Part shown: piece by piece, positions 9,971 through 18,360 of the stretch
How the letters are laid out: each line of letters opens with the position of its first letter
Numbering within the stretch: the stretch's first letter is position 1
Source: Gemmatimonadota bacterium
GTDB lineage: Bacteria > Gemmatimonadota > Gemmatimonadetes > Gemmatimonadales > Gemmatimonadaceae
DNA length: 64,000 nt
Direction: 5' to 3'
Assembly (NCBI GenBank): GCA_023249375.1
Contig: JAHFCT010000015.1
Span: 7,040-71,039, forward strand
The notes under the pieces: model-generated
Database searches by the model: none
Told to the model about the DNA's origin: nothing
Seen by the model: only the letters and a program-made list of their open reading frames with translations
Program-made: the position numbers and the translations under genes

Positions 9971-12053
9971 AGTTCGCGCCGAACCGCCCCTTCATCAGCG
10001 CACGCAGGTCCACGACGGGCGTCACGGATGCATCAGGCGGCGGCAACTGCGCCGCCGGTGGTTCAGCGACCACGCGCTGCATTGTGCCGCGCACGCCGCG
10101 GTCGAGGAAGCGCGAGACCTGGTCAAAGGTGTAGTCGGCGCCGCGGCGCGTGTCATACACGTTCAGCGGATACGACACGGCGAGGTGATTGCGCGCGCGG
10201 GTGAGCGCCACGTACATCAGCCGCCGCTCCTCGTCGATCTGATCGTCGGAGCCAAGCGCCCGCGAGAGCGGGAAGTAGCCGTCGACCGCCCAGATGACGA
10301 AGACGGCGTCCCACTCGCGCCCTTTGGCGCTGTGCGCAGTCGAGAGCACCAGCGTGTCGTCCTCGCTGTCGGAACCGAAGCCGAGGTCCTGCGTGCCCTG
10401 CGGCGGCTCGAGCGCGAGCGCGCTGAGGAAGGCGGCACGGCTTGGATAGCCGCCGGCGATGACTTGCAATTGATCAAGATCGGCGAGCCGCGGATCGGGG
10501 CGATCGTACTTCTCGCGCAGGATGTCATCGTAGAGGATGCGCACGCGGGCGATCTCGCGCGCGACGGCGCCTTCGTCAGCCGGAACGCCCGAGCGCAGCC
10601 CGTCGAGCAGGGTAACGAGCGCCTGATGCGCGGCCTTGGCACGCGGCGGCGCGCGGAACTGGCCAAACGCCGCGTGGCTCCACGCGTGCTCGGCCATCAC
10701 CTCCATCGCATTGCGCGCCGTCACCTCGCCGATGCCGGGCATCAGTAGCAAGAGACGATACCAGCTCACTTCGTCGCGTGGATTCTCCAGCACGCGCAGG
10801 AAGGCGAGCACGTCCTTCACGTGCGCCGCCTCGAGGAACTTGAGGCCGCCCCACTTGTCGAACGGGATGTTGCGCGCCGTCAGTTCGATCTCGAGATCGG
10901 CGCTGTGGTAGCCGGCGCGGAAGAGCACCGCGATCTCGTGCAGCGGCGTTCCCTCCTCATGCAGCTCGAGAATGCGGTCGACGACGAAGCGCGTCTGCGT
11001 CGGTTCGTCCTGCGCCGTGACGAGCCACGGGCGGTCGCCGCCGGTGCGCTTGGTAAACAGGTTCTTCGAGTAGCGCTCGCCGGCGCGCGAGATCAGGATG
11101 TTCGACGTGTCGAGGATCGGCTGCGTGGAGCGGTAGTTTTCCTCGAGCGCGACGATCGTCGTGCCGGGAAACTCCTGCGGGAAGTCGAGGATGTTGCGAA
11201 TCGTCGCGCCGCGGAACGAGTAGATGCTCTGCGCGTCGTCCCCGACCGCCGTGATGTTGCGGTGCGCGCGGCACATGCCCTTCAGGATGCGCGCCTGCAG
11301 CAGATTGGTGTCCTGGTATTCGTCAACGAGGATGTGGTCGTACAGGCCGGCGATCTTGTCGGCGAGCGCTGGCACCTGCTCCAGCAGCGTCGCCCAGAAG
11401 AGCAGAAGATCGTCGTAGTCGACGAGATTGCGCTCCTGTTTCCGCTGCGTGTAATCGGCGTAGACCTTCGCGATCTCTTCCTCGTGCTCCACGAAGCGCG
11501 GATACTCGTCGCGCAGCAGCGCGCCGACCGGGATGTCGGTATTCACGTGCCGCGAGTAGACGTGGTGCAGCGTCTCCTTCTTGGGGAACCGCTTGGCGCG
11601 GTCGCCAAAGCCCAGGCGTGCGCGCGAGAACTGCATCAAGTCCTCGGCGTCCGACTGGTCCATGATGGTGAAGTCGGGGCGAATGCCCGCCTGTTCGCCG
11701 AAGCGCCGCAGCAGCCGATGCGCCGTCGCGTGAAACGTCCCGCCATGCACGTGGCGGCTCGTGCTCCCCACGAGGCGCTCGGCGCGCGCGAGCATCTCCT
11801 GCGCCGAGCGGCGCGTGAACGTGAGGAGGAGAATGCGCTCTGGCCGCACGCCGCGTTCGAGCAGGACGCCCACGCGATGGACCAGCGTGCGCGTCTTTCC
11901 CGTTCCCGCGCCCGCGACGATGAGTAGCGGCCCATCGCCGTGTGTGGCCGCACGGCGCTGTGCGTCGTTGAGGCCGTCGGCCGCGCTGCCGCTCTCGCTG
12001 CGGGGCGCGACGTCGCGCTCACGCGCGGCGTAGAGGCGGGGATCGTCGGACAC
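9969..12053 (-). CDS. UvrD/PcrA/Rep-family ATP-dependent 3'-5' DNA helicase
   Basis: 694 residues. All SF1A motifs are visible in order: Walker A GAGTGKT (about 48-54), motif Ia TFTRRSAQEM, motif II VDEYQDTN near 243, motif III GDDAQSIYSFRGA, motif IV LEENYRSTQPIL, motif V STAHSAKGREWDAVFV and motif VI EERRLMYVALTRAR. Such enzymes unwind DNA in repair and replication restart. It is shorter than canonical UvrD/PcrA, so calling it uvrD or pcrA would be over-precise. GTG 12053 is chosen because it gives a normal lead-in (VSDDPRLYAA) before the helicase core. The longer frame to 12293 reads as arginine-rich non-native sequence. The gene is divergent from a TonB-plug protein gene 209 bases away. 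Confidence 0.9.
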   Translation of the reverse strand: MSDDPRLYAARERDVAPRSESGSAADGLNDAQRRAATHGDGPLLIVAGAGTGKTRTLVHRVGVLLERGVRPERILLLTFTRRSAQEMLARAERLVGSTSRHVHGGTFHATAHRLLRRFGEQAGIRPDFTIMDQSDAEDLMQFSRARLGFGDRAKRFPKKETLHHVYSRHVNTDIPVGALLRDEYPRFVEHEEEIAKVYADYTQRKQERNLVDYDDLLLFWATLLEQVPALADKIAGLYDHILVDEYQDTNLLQARILKGMCRAHRNITAVGDDAQSIYSFRGATIRNILDFPQEFPGTTIVALEENYRSTQPILDTSNILISRAGERYSKNLFTKRTGGDRPWLVTAQDEPTQTRFVVDRILELHEEGTPLHEIAVLFRAGYHSADLEIELTARNIPFDKWGGLKFLEAAHVKDVLAFLRVLENPRDEVSWYRLLLLMPGIGEVTARNAMEVMAEHAWSHAAFGQFRAPPRAKAAHQALVTLLDGLRSGVPADEGAVAREIARVRILYDDILREKYDRPDPRLADLDQLQVIAGGYPSRAAFLSALALEPPQGTQDLGFGSDSEDDTLVLSTAHSAKGREWDAVFVIWAVDGYFPLSRALGSDDQIDEERRLMYVALTRARNHLAVSYPLNVYDTRRGADYTFDQVSRFLDRGVRGTMQRVVAEPPAAQLPPPDASVTPVVDLRALMKGRFGAN

Positions 12054-12262
12054 GGCCCCAAATATACACCGAAGCAAAGGGCGGGGGGACCGGTCAACGC
12101 GGAGGCAACCCGACTGGGCGCAATGGCGAATCGCGCGGCGCTCCTGGCCGACTGACCTTCCCTGCGGGACTGTGCGCCGCGTCACTTGCCAGAACGGCCC
12201 GGAAGCGCAAGCGTACGGAGTGCGAGCCGGCGAGCGCCGGCTGCGAGGCCTCGGGAGCCCCC

Positions 12263-13063
12263 ATGCGTTGTGCCGTGGCTGTGGTGCTGGCATTGCTGTC
12301 GGCGCGAGATCTCGCGCGCGCGCAGGAGCTTACGCCGACGATCATCTTCGGCACGGTGCGCAGCGCGGCTGGCGTGGCGCTCCCGAAGGCCGACGTCTGG
12401 GTCGAAGGCACTGACCGGCGTGCGGTCACCAATGATCTGGGCGAGTATCGCATCGATGACGCCCCGAACGGGCACGTGCGGGTGGCGGTGCGTCACTTCG
12501 GCTTTCATCCCGACAGCAAACGCGTCTCGCTCGTGGCGGGTGACACGCGGCAGGTGCGCTTCATTCTCGACGGCATGATGGATGAACTCGACACGGTGCT
12601 CGTCACGGCGGGCGAGCGCTCAAGCCCGCGTTTGCAGGAATTCTGGGATCGCCGGGCGAACGGCATGGGCGTGTTTCTCACGCGCGACCAGATTGTGAAG
12701 CGCCGCGCGTATCGGGTCTCAGATCTCTTTGAAGCGATGATGGGCGTGCGTGTACTCGACGGAGGAACAGTGATCTCGACTCGCACGTTGAACGCCGGGC
12801 GGCGGACCACGGCCCGCACGACGGCGAACGCGTCGCCGGGCGCGTGTTCGATGCAGTACTACGTGGATGGCGTGTTCATGACGCCGGGCACGTTTTCGCT
12901 GGACGAACTCAGCCCCGACATGATTGAAGCGGTCGAGATCTATCGCGGCCCGTCGGAAATCCCGGTCCGCTTCCGGCAGCGCGACACCGCGTGCGGGCTC
13001 ATCGTGATCTGGACACGCGAACCGCCCCTGCCGGTGAAGCGCGATCCGGGCGCGGCCGGCTGA
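12263..13063 (+). CDS. exported carboxypeptidase-regulatory-like plus TonB-plug protein without a barrel
   Basis: 266 residues. A signal peptide (MRCAVAVVLALLSARDLARA) is followed by a CarboxypepD_reg-like Ig domain (IIFGTVRSAAGVALPKADV to about residue 105) and then a plug-like domain (about 130-255) with VLDGGTVISTRT, YYVDGVFM and MIEAVEIYRGPSEIPVRF, the usual TonB-receptor plug signature. The 22-strand barrel that normally follows is absent and the frame closes at residue 266. A short hairpin (12225-12242) and GGGAG precede the ATG. The gap of 209 bases before it, back to the helicase start, holds nothing else recognisable. It may be a barrel-less periplasmic or partner protein; the role is unknown. 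Confidence 0.75.
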   Translation: MRCAVAVVLALLSARDLARAQELTPTIIFGTVRSAAGVALPKADVWVEGTDRRAVTNDLGEYRIDDAPNGHVRVAVRHFGFHPDSKRVSLVAGDTRQVRFILDGMMDELDTVLVTAGERSSPRLQEFWDRRANGMGVFLTRDQIVKRRAYRVSDLFEAMMGVRVLDGGTVISTRTLNAGRRTTARTTANASPGACSMQYYVDGVFMTPGTFSLDELSPDMIEAVEIYRGPSEIPVRFRQRDTACGLIVIWTREPPLPVKRDPGAAG

Positions 13064-13101
13064 CTCTTTGCGGCGCGGCCATGTGCCGCGTCGTCGCGCG
13101 A

Positions 13102-14241
13102 TTACCGGCGGTCGCCTCGGAACCGATAAAACGTCAGCCCGTCCTTCTTCGCCGGCAGGAGCCTTCGCTCTGCCGGCGACTTGCCGTCGGCGAGCAGCAC
13201 GGCGAGATCCGCGAGAAAGCCCTGGTTGCCGAAGAGCGTGTGGCCCAGCACGTCGGCCGTGACGCGGCTGGCATCAATGGTGTCCATGCCGTCGACGACC
13301 ACGAGCGAATCGCCGCCGAGTCCGAGGCGGCCCGCACCGTTCACGAGGCGCGAGGCGCGCAGGGCGTCGTCATCGCTCGACGCGTAGAGCGTGATGTGCT
13401 CGGCGTGCGTCGCGAGTCGCGGCAGGATCTCGCGCTTGAAGACGCGGGCATCGACGTCGGGCGCCGCGAGCACGATCTGGTTCAGGTGCGGCGTCGGATC
13501 GGCGGGTGACGTGAGCGTCAGCGCCTTGCCGGCGACCTCCGCACCCATCGAGTGCGCGAGCAGGCTCAGGCGGTCCGGCTGTGCCGCCACGGCGTGATTG
13601 CGCAGCACGCGCAGCAGCTGGTAGCCCGCGTTGCGCGCCGACTGCTGATCGCGGACGTACGCCGTAACCGATGCAGCCGACGGCCATGAGAAGAGCAGCA
13701 CCGAGCCGTCAAAGTTGAGATCCGCCACGACCTGCGCCGCGCGCACCGCGGCGTCTTCGAACGAGACGTTGTAGCCGTGCACAAACACGAGCAGGTCGCG
13801 CGAGCGCGAGAGTGCGAGATCGGCCGAGAGGCGCTGTACGAAGCGGGCACTGTCCACCGGAATGGTGGACGTCACGAAAAAGTCCTTCTGCGGATCGGGG
13901 CGGTACGTGAGCGCGTTGTCGCGCAGCGTGCCGGGGCGCGGCAGTTCGCCCGTGCCGCGCGCGCGATACGACGGCACGTTGACGCTCACCGCGGCGAACT
14001 GCAGCGAGTCGCCGTCGTCGGGGCCGTAGCGTTCGCCCGGGCGGTCGCTCGATACCGACCGCCGCGTCGTGGCGAGCAGCACGGTGATGCGCGTCGGCCC
14101 CGTGTCGAGTGCCGCATACGATCGTGCCTCCGCCGCGCGTGGGAGCGCGAAGGGCGGTGCGACGGGGACGGGCGGCGGAGCGGGCGGCGTGCTGTGTCCG
14201 CACGCCGAGAGCACCAAAGCGAGGGCGAGGAATGAGCGCAT
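13102..14241 (-). CDS. lipoprotein alpha/beta-hydrolase (DUF900-type esterase)
   Basis: 379 residues. The N-terminus is a lipoprotein signal (MRSFLALALVLSAC) followed by a proline-rich linker. The core has LLVFVHGYNVSFEDA, then LLAHSMGAEV near residue 230 with the nucleophile Ser in the elbow, and a late His candidate in the C-terminal third (DVLGHTLFGNQGF). This matches the DUF900 group of alpha/beta hydrolases, often annotated as putative esterases. Its ATG shares one base with the lipB stop (TAATG), so it is probably translated by coupling with lipB. No biochemical link between the two is known. The substrate is not predictable. Confidence 0.8.
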   Translation of the reverse strand: MRSFLALALVLSACGHSTPPAPPPVPVAPPFALPRAAEARSYAALDTGPTRITVLLATTRRSVSSDRPGERYGPDDGDSLQFAAVSVNVPSYRARGTGELPRPGTLRDNALTYRPDPQKDFFVTSTIPVDSARFVQRLSADLALSRSRDLLVFVHGYNVSFEDAAVRAAQVVADLNFDGSVLLFSWPSAASVTAYVRDQQSARNAGYQLLRVLRNHAVAAQPDRLSLLAHSMGAEVAGKALTLTSPADPTPHLNQIVLAAPDVDARVFKREILPRLATHAEHITLYASSDDDALRASRLVNGAGRLGLGGDSLVVVDGMDTIDASRVTADVLGHTLFGNQGFLADLAVLLADGKSPAERRLLPAKKDGLTFYRFRGDRR

Positions 14242-14963
14242 TATTCGGCAATCGCCGCCGCGAGCGCGGCGGCGTCCATGGGCTGCGGTGAAAGTTCAAA
14301 GAGCGACGCGAACGCGGCCACGGTGCGGTCGCGCACGTCGCCGAAGAGCGATGGGGACGGCGCGAGGCACGGTCCGGTGGCCGCGTCGAGCAGCTCGCGT
14401 TCGACGCTCGTCATCACGACGTCCTGAATGCCGCAGGGCACCATCAGGTCGAAGTACGAGAGATCGGTGGTCACGTTGAGCGCGAAGCCGTGCCAGGTGA
14501 CCCACTGGCGCGCGTGCACGCCGATGGAGGCGATCTTGCGGTCGCGCACCCAGACGCCCGTCTTGCCCGGATTGCGTGCGGCCGCGATGTCGAACGCGGC
14601 GAGGGCGCGAATCATCACTTCTTCGAGCCGGCGCAGGTACCAGTGCAGGTCCTGCGTGTGCCGCTCGAGGTTGACGATCGGATAGCCGACGAGCTGTCCG
14701 GGGCCGTGAAACGTGACGTCGCCGCCGCGCTCGACGTCGAACAGCTCGACGCCGCGCGCGGCGAGCAACTCGTCCGTTGCGAGCAGGTTGCCGTCTTTCG
14801 TCGAACGCCCGAGCGTGATGACCGGCGGATGCTCGACGAGCAGCAGCACGTCGTCCTCCAGGCGGCCCGCCAGGCGCGCCTTGGCGGCGTCGCGCTGAAG
14901 CGCGAGCGCGTCGGCATATGGCACGACACCGAGATCGGCGACGAACAAGCGGCGAGCAGGCAT
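14241..14963 (-). CDS. lipB: lipoyl(octanoyl) transferase LipB
   Basis: 240 residues. LipB moves octanoate from acyl carrier protein to lipoyl domains in the cytoplasm; LipA then inserts sulfur. Family signatures include RGGDVTFHGPGQLVGYP, GKTGVWV.. RKIASIGVHARQWVTWHG (catalytic Lys near 142) and the nucleophile Cys near 177 in LMVPCGI. ATG 14963 gives MPARRLFVADLG, the expected start. Acceptors encoded nearby are the E2 subunit (19802-21094) and GcvH (42521-42919); lipA lies 8 kb away. A second octanoyltransferase-like gene is at 38394-39170. The 124-base gap upstream contains no recognisable gene. Confidence 0.96.
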   Translation of the reverse strand: MPARRLFVADLGVVPYADALALQRDAAKARLAGRLEDDVLLLVEHPPVITLGRSTKDGNLLATDELLAARGVELFDVERGGDVTFHGPGQLVGYPIVNLERHTQDLHWYLRRLEEVMIRALAAFDIAAARNPGKTGVWVRDRKIASIGVHARQWVTWHGFALNVTTDLSYFDLMVPCGIQDVVMTSVERELLDAATGPCLAPSPSLFGDVRDRTVAAFASLFELSPQPMDAAALAAAIAE

Positions 14964-15087
14964 CACTGAAGAATACGACGGCGCACCGCGGAGTACGACT
15001 GAGCAGCTACCCGCCCTGGAGGAGACTCCCACCCGGCGCTGCATGTGTCGGCGACGGTCATCGTGCCGACGAGGCTCGCCGAACGTG

Positions 15088-15990
15088 CTACCCGCCCGTC
15101 TTGAAGACGAACAAGCCCGCGCCCGCGACGAGCGACGGATCGCAGACGATCTGATGGCCGTTGACCGGCGGAGCGACGACCGTGCGCTCTTGGCTCCATG
15201 AGCGGCCAGCATCCGTGGACCGATACGCCGTGATGCCACCCTTGCAGACGTACAGCCGCACCGCGCCATCGGGGGCGCGCGCGAGTTCGGGAACGCCGCC
15301 AAACGTGAGCGTCGCCTCCCGCGTGAACGCGAGACCGTCCGTCGAGCGCGCGATGAGTGTGTTCTGTCCTGCCGAGATCGCCATCAGCCACGTGCCGTCC
15401 GCGAGGGCGAGCAGCGACGGGTCGGTGAGCGTCTCGGCGGGCGTGAAGGCGAGCGCCGTCGCGCGCATCGTGAAGTTGATGCCGTCGCTCGATTCGGCGA
15501 GGCACATGGCGCGCGCGGTGGCGGTGCCCGATGCGCCGAAGCCCCAGAAGAACGCGAGTCGAATGCGCCCATCCGGCAGCAGCACCGCGTCGGGATCGAC
15601 CACGCCGAGCGGGTTCGCGATGCCGTCGAGCGTGATGGGGCCAAGCACGCGCGCCGAGTCGCCCTCGAGGCGCGCGACGTAGGTGTAGCCCATCGCGCCA
15701 TTCACATAGTAGAGCAGCACGCTGCCGTCGGCGCGGCGCACCGCGTCGGGAACCGACGCATGATCGATGACTTGGCGCATCCCGGTCATAGTAAGACCAT
15801 CGGCGGTCTGCGCGACGACGACCTGATGGTAGTACGGTCCGGATGGATCGTTGATCGGCCCACCCGGTCCGCCGGCGGAGGGGACGCATGTGGGAGTTGC
15901 GCTGCTGCCCGTTGGCGCCGTCGACGGACTCTTCGAGCTGCCGCCGCAGGCCGCGAGCGCCGCCGTGAGGAAACTCACGACGACTCGCAC
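15088..15990 (-). CDS. lipoprotein with sialidase/glycosidase-like beta-propeller repeats
   Basis: 300 residues. A GTG start at 15990 gives a short lipoprotein signal (VRVVVSFLTAALAAC); a second GTG at 15978 is possible. The mature part has repeated segments of the type ADGSVLLYYVNG, DGRIRLAFFWG, ADGTWLMAIS and APDGAVRLYVCKGG, plus RSTDAGRSWSQE, an Asp-box-like motif. This pattern is typical of five- or six-bladed propellers related to sialidases and GH43-like proteins. Catalytic residues cannot be identified, so it may only bind ligands. It is divergent from the LolA-like protein gene with 70 bases between starts. Confidence 0.6.
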   Translation of the reverse strand: MRVVVSFLTAALAACGGSSKSPSTAPTGSSATPTCVPSAGGPGGPINDPSGPYYHQVVVAQTADGLTMTGMRQVIDHASVPDAVRRADGSVLLYYVNGAMGYTYVARLEGDSARVLGPITLDGIANPLGVVDPDAVLLPDGRIRLAFFWGFGASGTATARAMCLAESSDGINFTMRATALAFTPAETLTDPSLLALADGTWLMAISAGQNTLIARSTDGLAFTREATLTFGGVPELARAPDGAVRLYVCKGGITAYRSTDAGRSWSQERTVVAPPVNGHQIVCDPSLVAGAGLFVFKTGG

Positions 15991-16060
15991 GGAAACGGCG
16001 CCCAGCGCCAGCCGCGGCGCGCACGTATCGTTGGTAGAATCCCCGAAGGAGCCACGCATC

Positions 16061-16834
16061 ATGCGAACGATAAGGATCTTCGCCGCCGCCGCCACTTGTC
16101 TGACCGCCGCGTCACTCTTCGCTCAGGGCGCCGTTCCCGCCTCTGGCAAAGACGTGCTGGCTCAGATGCGGGCGAAGTATGCGGGCGAGTGGTACAAGTC
16201 GCTGACGTTCAGCCAGACCACCACGCTACGGCAGCGCGACGGGCGCGACACGGTGCAGACGTGGTACGAGACGCTGCGCTACACTCCGGAACACGGCGCG
16301 CAGCTGCGCATCGATGTCGCGCCGCTGTCAGCGGGCAACGCGTCGCTCTCGACGTGGGATTCAACCTGGGTGCTGCGGGCCGACACGCTGGCCGCGGCGC
16401 GTGCCGGAGGCAATCCGTTTCTCGCGCTGATCGAAGGGGTCTACCTGCAGACCGTCGAGCGCACCATCCCGCAGCTGGCGCCGCTTGGGTTTGATCTCAT
16501 GAAGCTGCGCTCGGCCGAGTGGCAGGGCCAGGCCGTATGGATCGTCGGCGCCACGGATCCGGCCGACACGACGTCGGCGCAATTCTGGGTGGAGTCGAAG
16601 CACTTGATGGTGGTGCGCATCGTGCTCGCCGCCGGCGGGCGTGCGCCGCTCGACATCCGACTGGGCGCGCTTGCCCCGTGCGGCAAGGGATGGCTCGCCA
16701 CGAAAGTCGAGATGATGCAGGGCGGCCAGCGCCGCCAGCTCGAGGAGTATCACGACTGGAAGTGCGACACGTCGTTCGACCCGCAGCTTTTCAACCCGGG
16801 CGCGGGAAAGACGGCAAAGCACTGGGCGCGCTAG
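16061..16834 (+). CDS. exported protein of LolA-like type, function unknown
   Basis: 257 residues. It has a signal peptide (RIFAAAATCLTAASLFAQ) and a strong ribosome site (GAAGGAG about 9 bases upstream). After cleavage the sequence alternates strands such as YKSLTFSQTTTLRQ, QTWYETLRYTPE and QAVWIVGATDP, and ends in EEYHDWKCDTSFDP. The layout resembles LolA/LolB-like half-barrel proteins that bind lipids in the periplasm, but this is a structural impression. Two cysteines in the C-terminal part could form a disulfide. It converges on the M14 carboxypeptidase gene, with only 11 bases between the stops and no terminator. Confidence 0.5.
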   Translation: MRTIRIFAAAATCLTAASLFAQGAVPASGKDVLAQMRAKYAGEWYKSLTFSQTTTLRQRDGRDTVQTWYETLRYTPEHGAQLRIDVAPLSAGNASLSTWDSTWVLRADTLAAARAGGNPFLALIEGVYLQTVERTIPQLAPLGFDLMKLRSAEWQGQAVWIVGATDPADTTSAQFWVESKHLMVVRIVLAAGGRAPLDIRLGALAPCGKGWLATKVEMMQGGQRRQLEEYHDWKCDTSFDPQLFNPGAGKTAKHWAR

Positions 16835-16845
16835 GCGCACGGTGC

Positions 16846-18159
16846 CTACCGGTTGCCGCCGAACTCCCGAACCAGTTCGCTCGAAGGATCGGCACTCTTG
16901 CGAAGCGTCATCTGCACGGGCGAACCGAGCCGGAGCCACGAGGCATCGCGCTGCGTGGTGAGCATCGCCGCCGCCGGATGGATGAAAAGCCCCGTTGCGA
17001 CAATGGTGTCGAGTGCGACGACGTCGTCGAGGTCGCCGATCTCCCGCACCCGCGCCCGCCCCTTTCGCAGCGCGTCGTCGTAGTTGAACGAGATGTCGAC
17101 GCGCACCGGCGCCTGGCCGGGAAGCACGAGCGACGCGCCGGTGACCACGACGTCCACCGCCGACCGGTCGTTCACCGGGAGCGACATGTAGACGTTGGGA
17201 TCCTCGTTGCGGAAGTCGCCCGTGGCGATGGCGTCGAGCGCGGAGAGAATGCCGATGACATTCACGCGCCGCAGGTGCTGCTTCTCGGGATCGTCGGGGA
17301 GCGCGCCGCTCTCGATGAGCACGAGGCTGGTGCCCCACGACTGAAAGGCGTCCCCGAACGCTCTCACGTTGAACGCATCATCGTAGCGTGCGATGCGGCC
17401 GGGAATTTCGCGTTCGAGCACGGAACGTACGCGTGCCGCCACCAGCCGCGCCGCCTCGCGCGTCGGGCCAAAGGCGTTAGTCGCCTCGGCGGCCGGCGCG
17501 AGCAGCGCGATGCCCACCCGCTGATTGCCGGGCCGGCCGAGGGTGCGCGCGTTCTGGTCGTGCAGGTTGAAGCCAAACGCCGGTCTTATGGAATCGCGCA
17601 CCGACTTGAGGACGCGCGCCTCGGCCGTCGAGAGCCGGCGCACGTCGCGGTTGATGTCGACGCCCACGGCATTCTCGCGCTGGAAGAGTTCCGCGCCATC
17701 GGGGTTGAGCATTGGCAGCATGACGACGGTCAGCCTTGACGCGATGCGGTCGCGGACCGCGTCGCGCTGATTCGGAGAGAGCCCCATCCACGCCACGAGG
17801 TCGGCAAGCGCCATCGTCGCCGTGGATTCGTCGCCGTGCATCTGCGACCAGAGGAAGACCGTCGTTGGCCCGTTGCCAAACGTGATGGCACGCAGCGCGC
17901 GTCCCTGCGTCGAGGCGCCGACACTCGTCACGCGCAGCGACGAGGACTTCAGCGCCGGTTCCATCGCCGCCCAGTAGTCGGTGTGCGTGAATCGGCGCAC
18001 GGTGATGGCGGCGACGCGATTGTCGGAAGCGATGCGGCGGCCGAGTTCGAGACAACAGTCGGCAACGGGGGCAGGACGGCTCGTGGCGCGCGGCGTGCCG
18101 GAGCACGCGAGCGCGAGCAGCACGAGCGGAAGGGCGGGACGGGAACGATGCAGTGACAC
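16846..18159 (-). CDS. M14-family zinc carboxypeptidase lipoprotein
   Basis: 437 residues. A GTG start with GGAG six bases upstream gives a lipoprotein signal ending LLALACSG. The M14 fold is shown by MHGDEST near residue 107 (the HxxE zinc ligands), VDINRDVRRL (substrate-carboxylate Arg region), FNLHDQNART near 199 (third zinc His) and LIESGAL near 281 (catalytic Glu). The C-terminal 130 residues form an extra domain not assigned here. It probably trims peptides at the cell envelope. It lies downstream of the lpd terminator and is likely a separate transcription unit. Confidence 0.88.
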   Translation of the reverse strand: MSLHRSRPALPLVLLALACSGTPRATSRPAPVADCCLELGRRIASDNRVAAITVRRFTHTDYWAAMEPALKSSSLRVTSVGASTQGRALRAITFGNGPTTVFLWSQMHGDESTATMALADLVAWMGLSPNQRDAVRDRIASRLTVVMLPMLNPDGAELFQRENAVGVDINRDVRRLSTAEARVLKSVRDSIRPAFGFNLHDQNARTLGRPGNQRVGIALLAPAAEATNAFGPTREAARLVAARVRSVLEREIPGRIARYDDAFNVRAFGDAFQSWGTSLVLIESGALPDDPEKQHLRRVNVIGILSALDAIATGDFRNEDPNVYMSLPVNDRSAVDVVVTGASLVLPGQAPVRVDISFNYDDALRKGRARVREIGDLDDVVALDTIVATGLFIHPAAAMLTTQRDASWLRLGSPVQMTLRKSADPSSELVREFGGNR

Positions 18160-18305
18160 AGCGGGCTCCGTGGGAACTGAAAATTGGAGAATACGACTTA
18201 ACGCCGCCGCGGGCGACCGCCAGCGCTCCGCGGCGCGCCGGGACGTATCGTGCCGGCACCGACGCGCCGAGTTCGATTTGTCCGAAGCGGTCGAGCGAAG
18301 AAGAC

Positions 18306-18337
18306 GAGGGGCGCTCCGCATCACGCGGACGCCCCTC
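18306..18337 (-). terminator. hairpin terminator after the pdh operon
   Basis: A 13-bp stem with one bulged base (GAGGGGCG..TCCGC pairing with GCGGA..CGCCCCTC) and a five-base loop begins 24 bases beyond the lpd stop. On the minus strand it is followed by a T-rich stretch (GTCTTCTTCG). It likely ends lipA-pdhA-pdhB-E2-lpd transcription. Confidence 0.75.
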
Positions 18338-18360
18338 GATACCTTCGTCCATTCGCCGGC

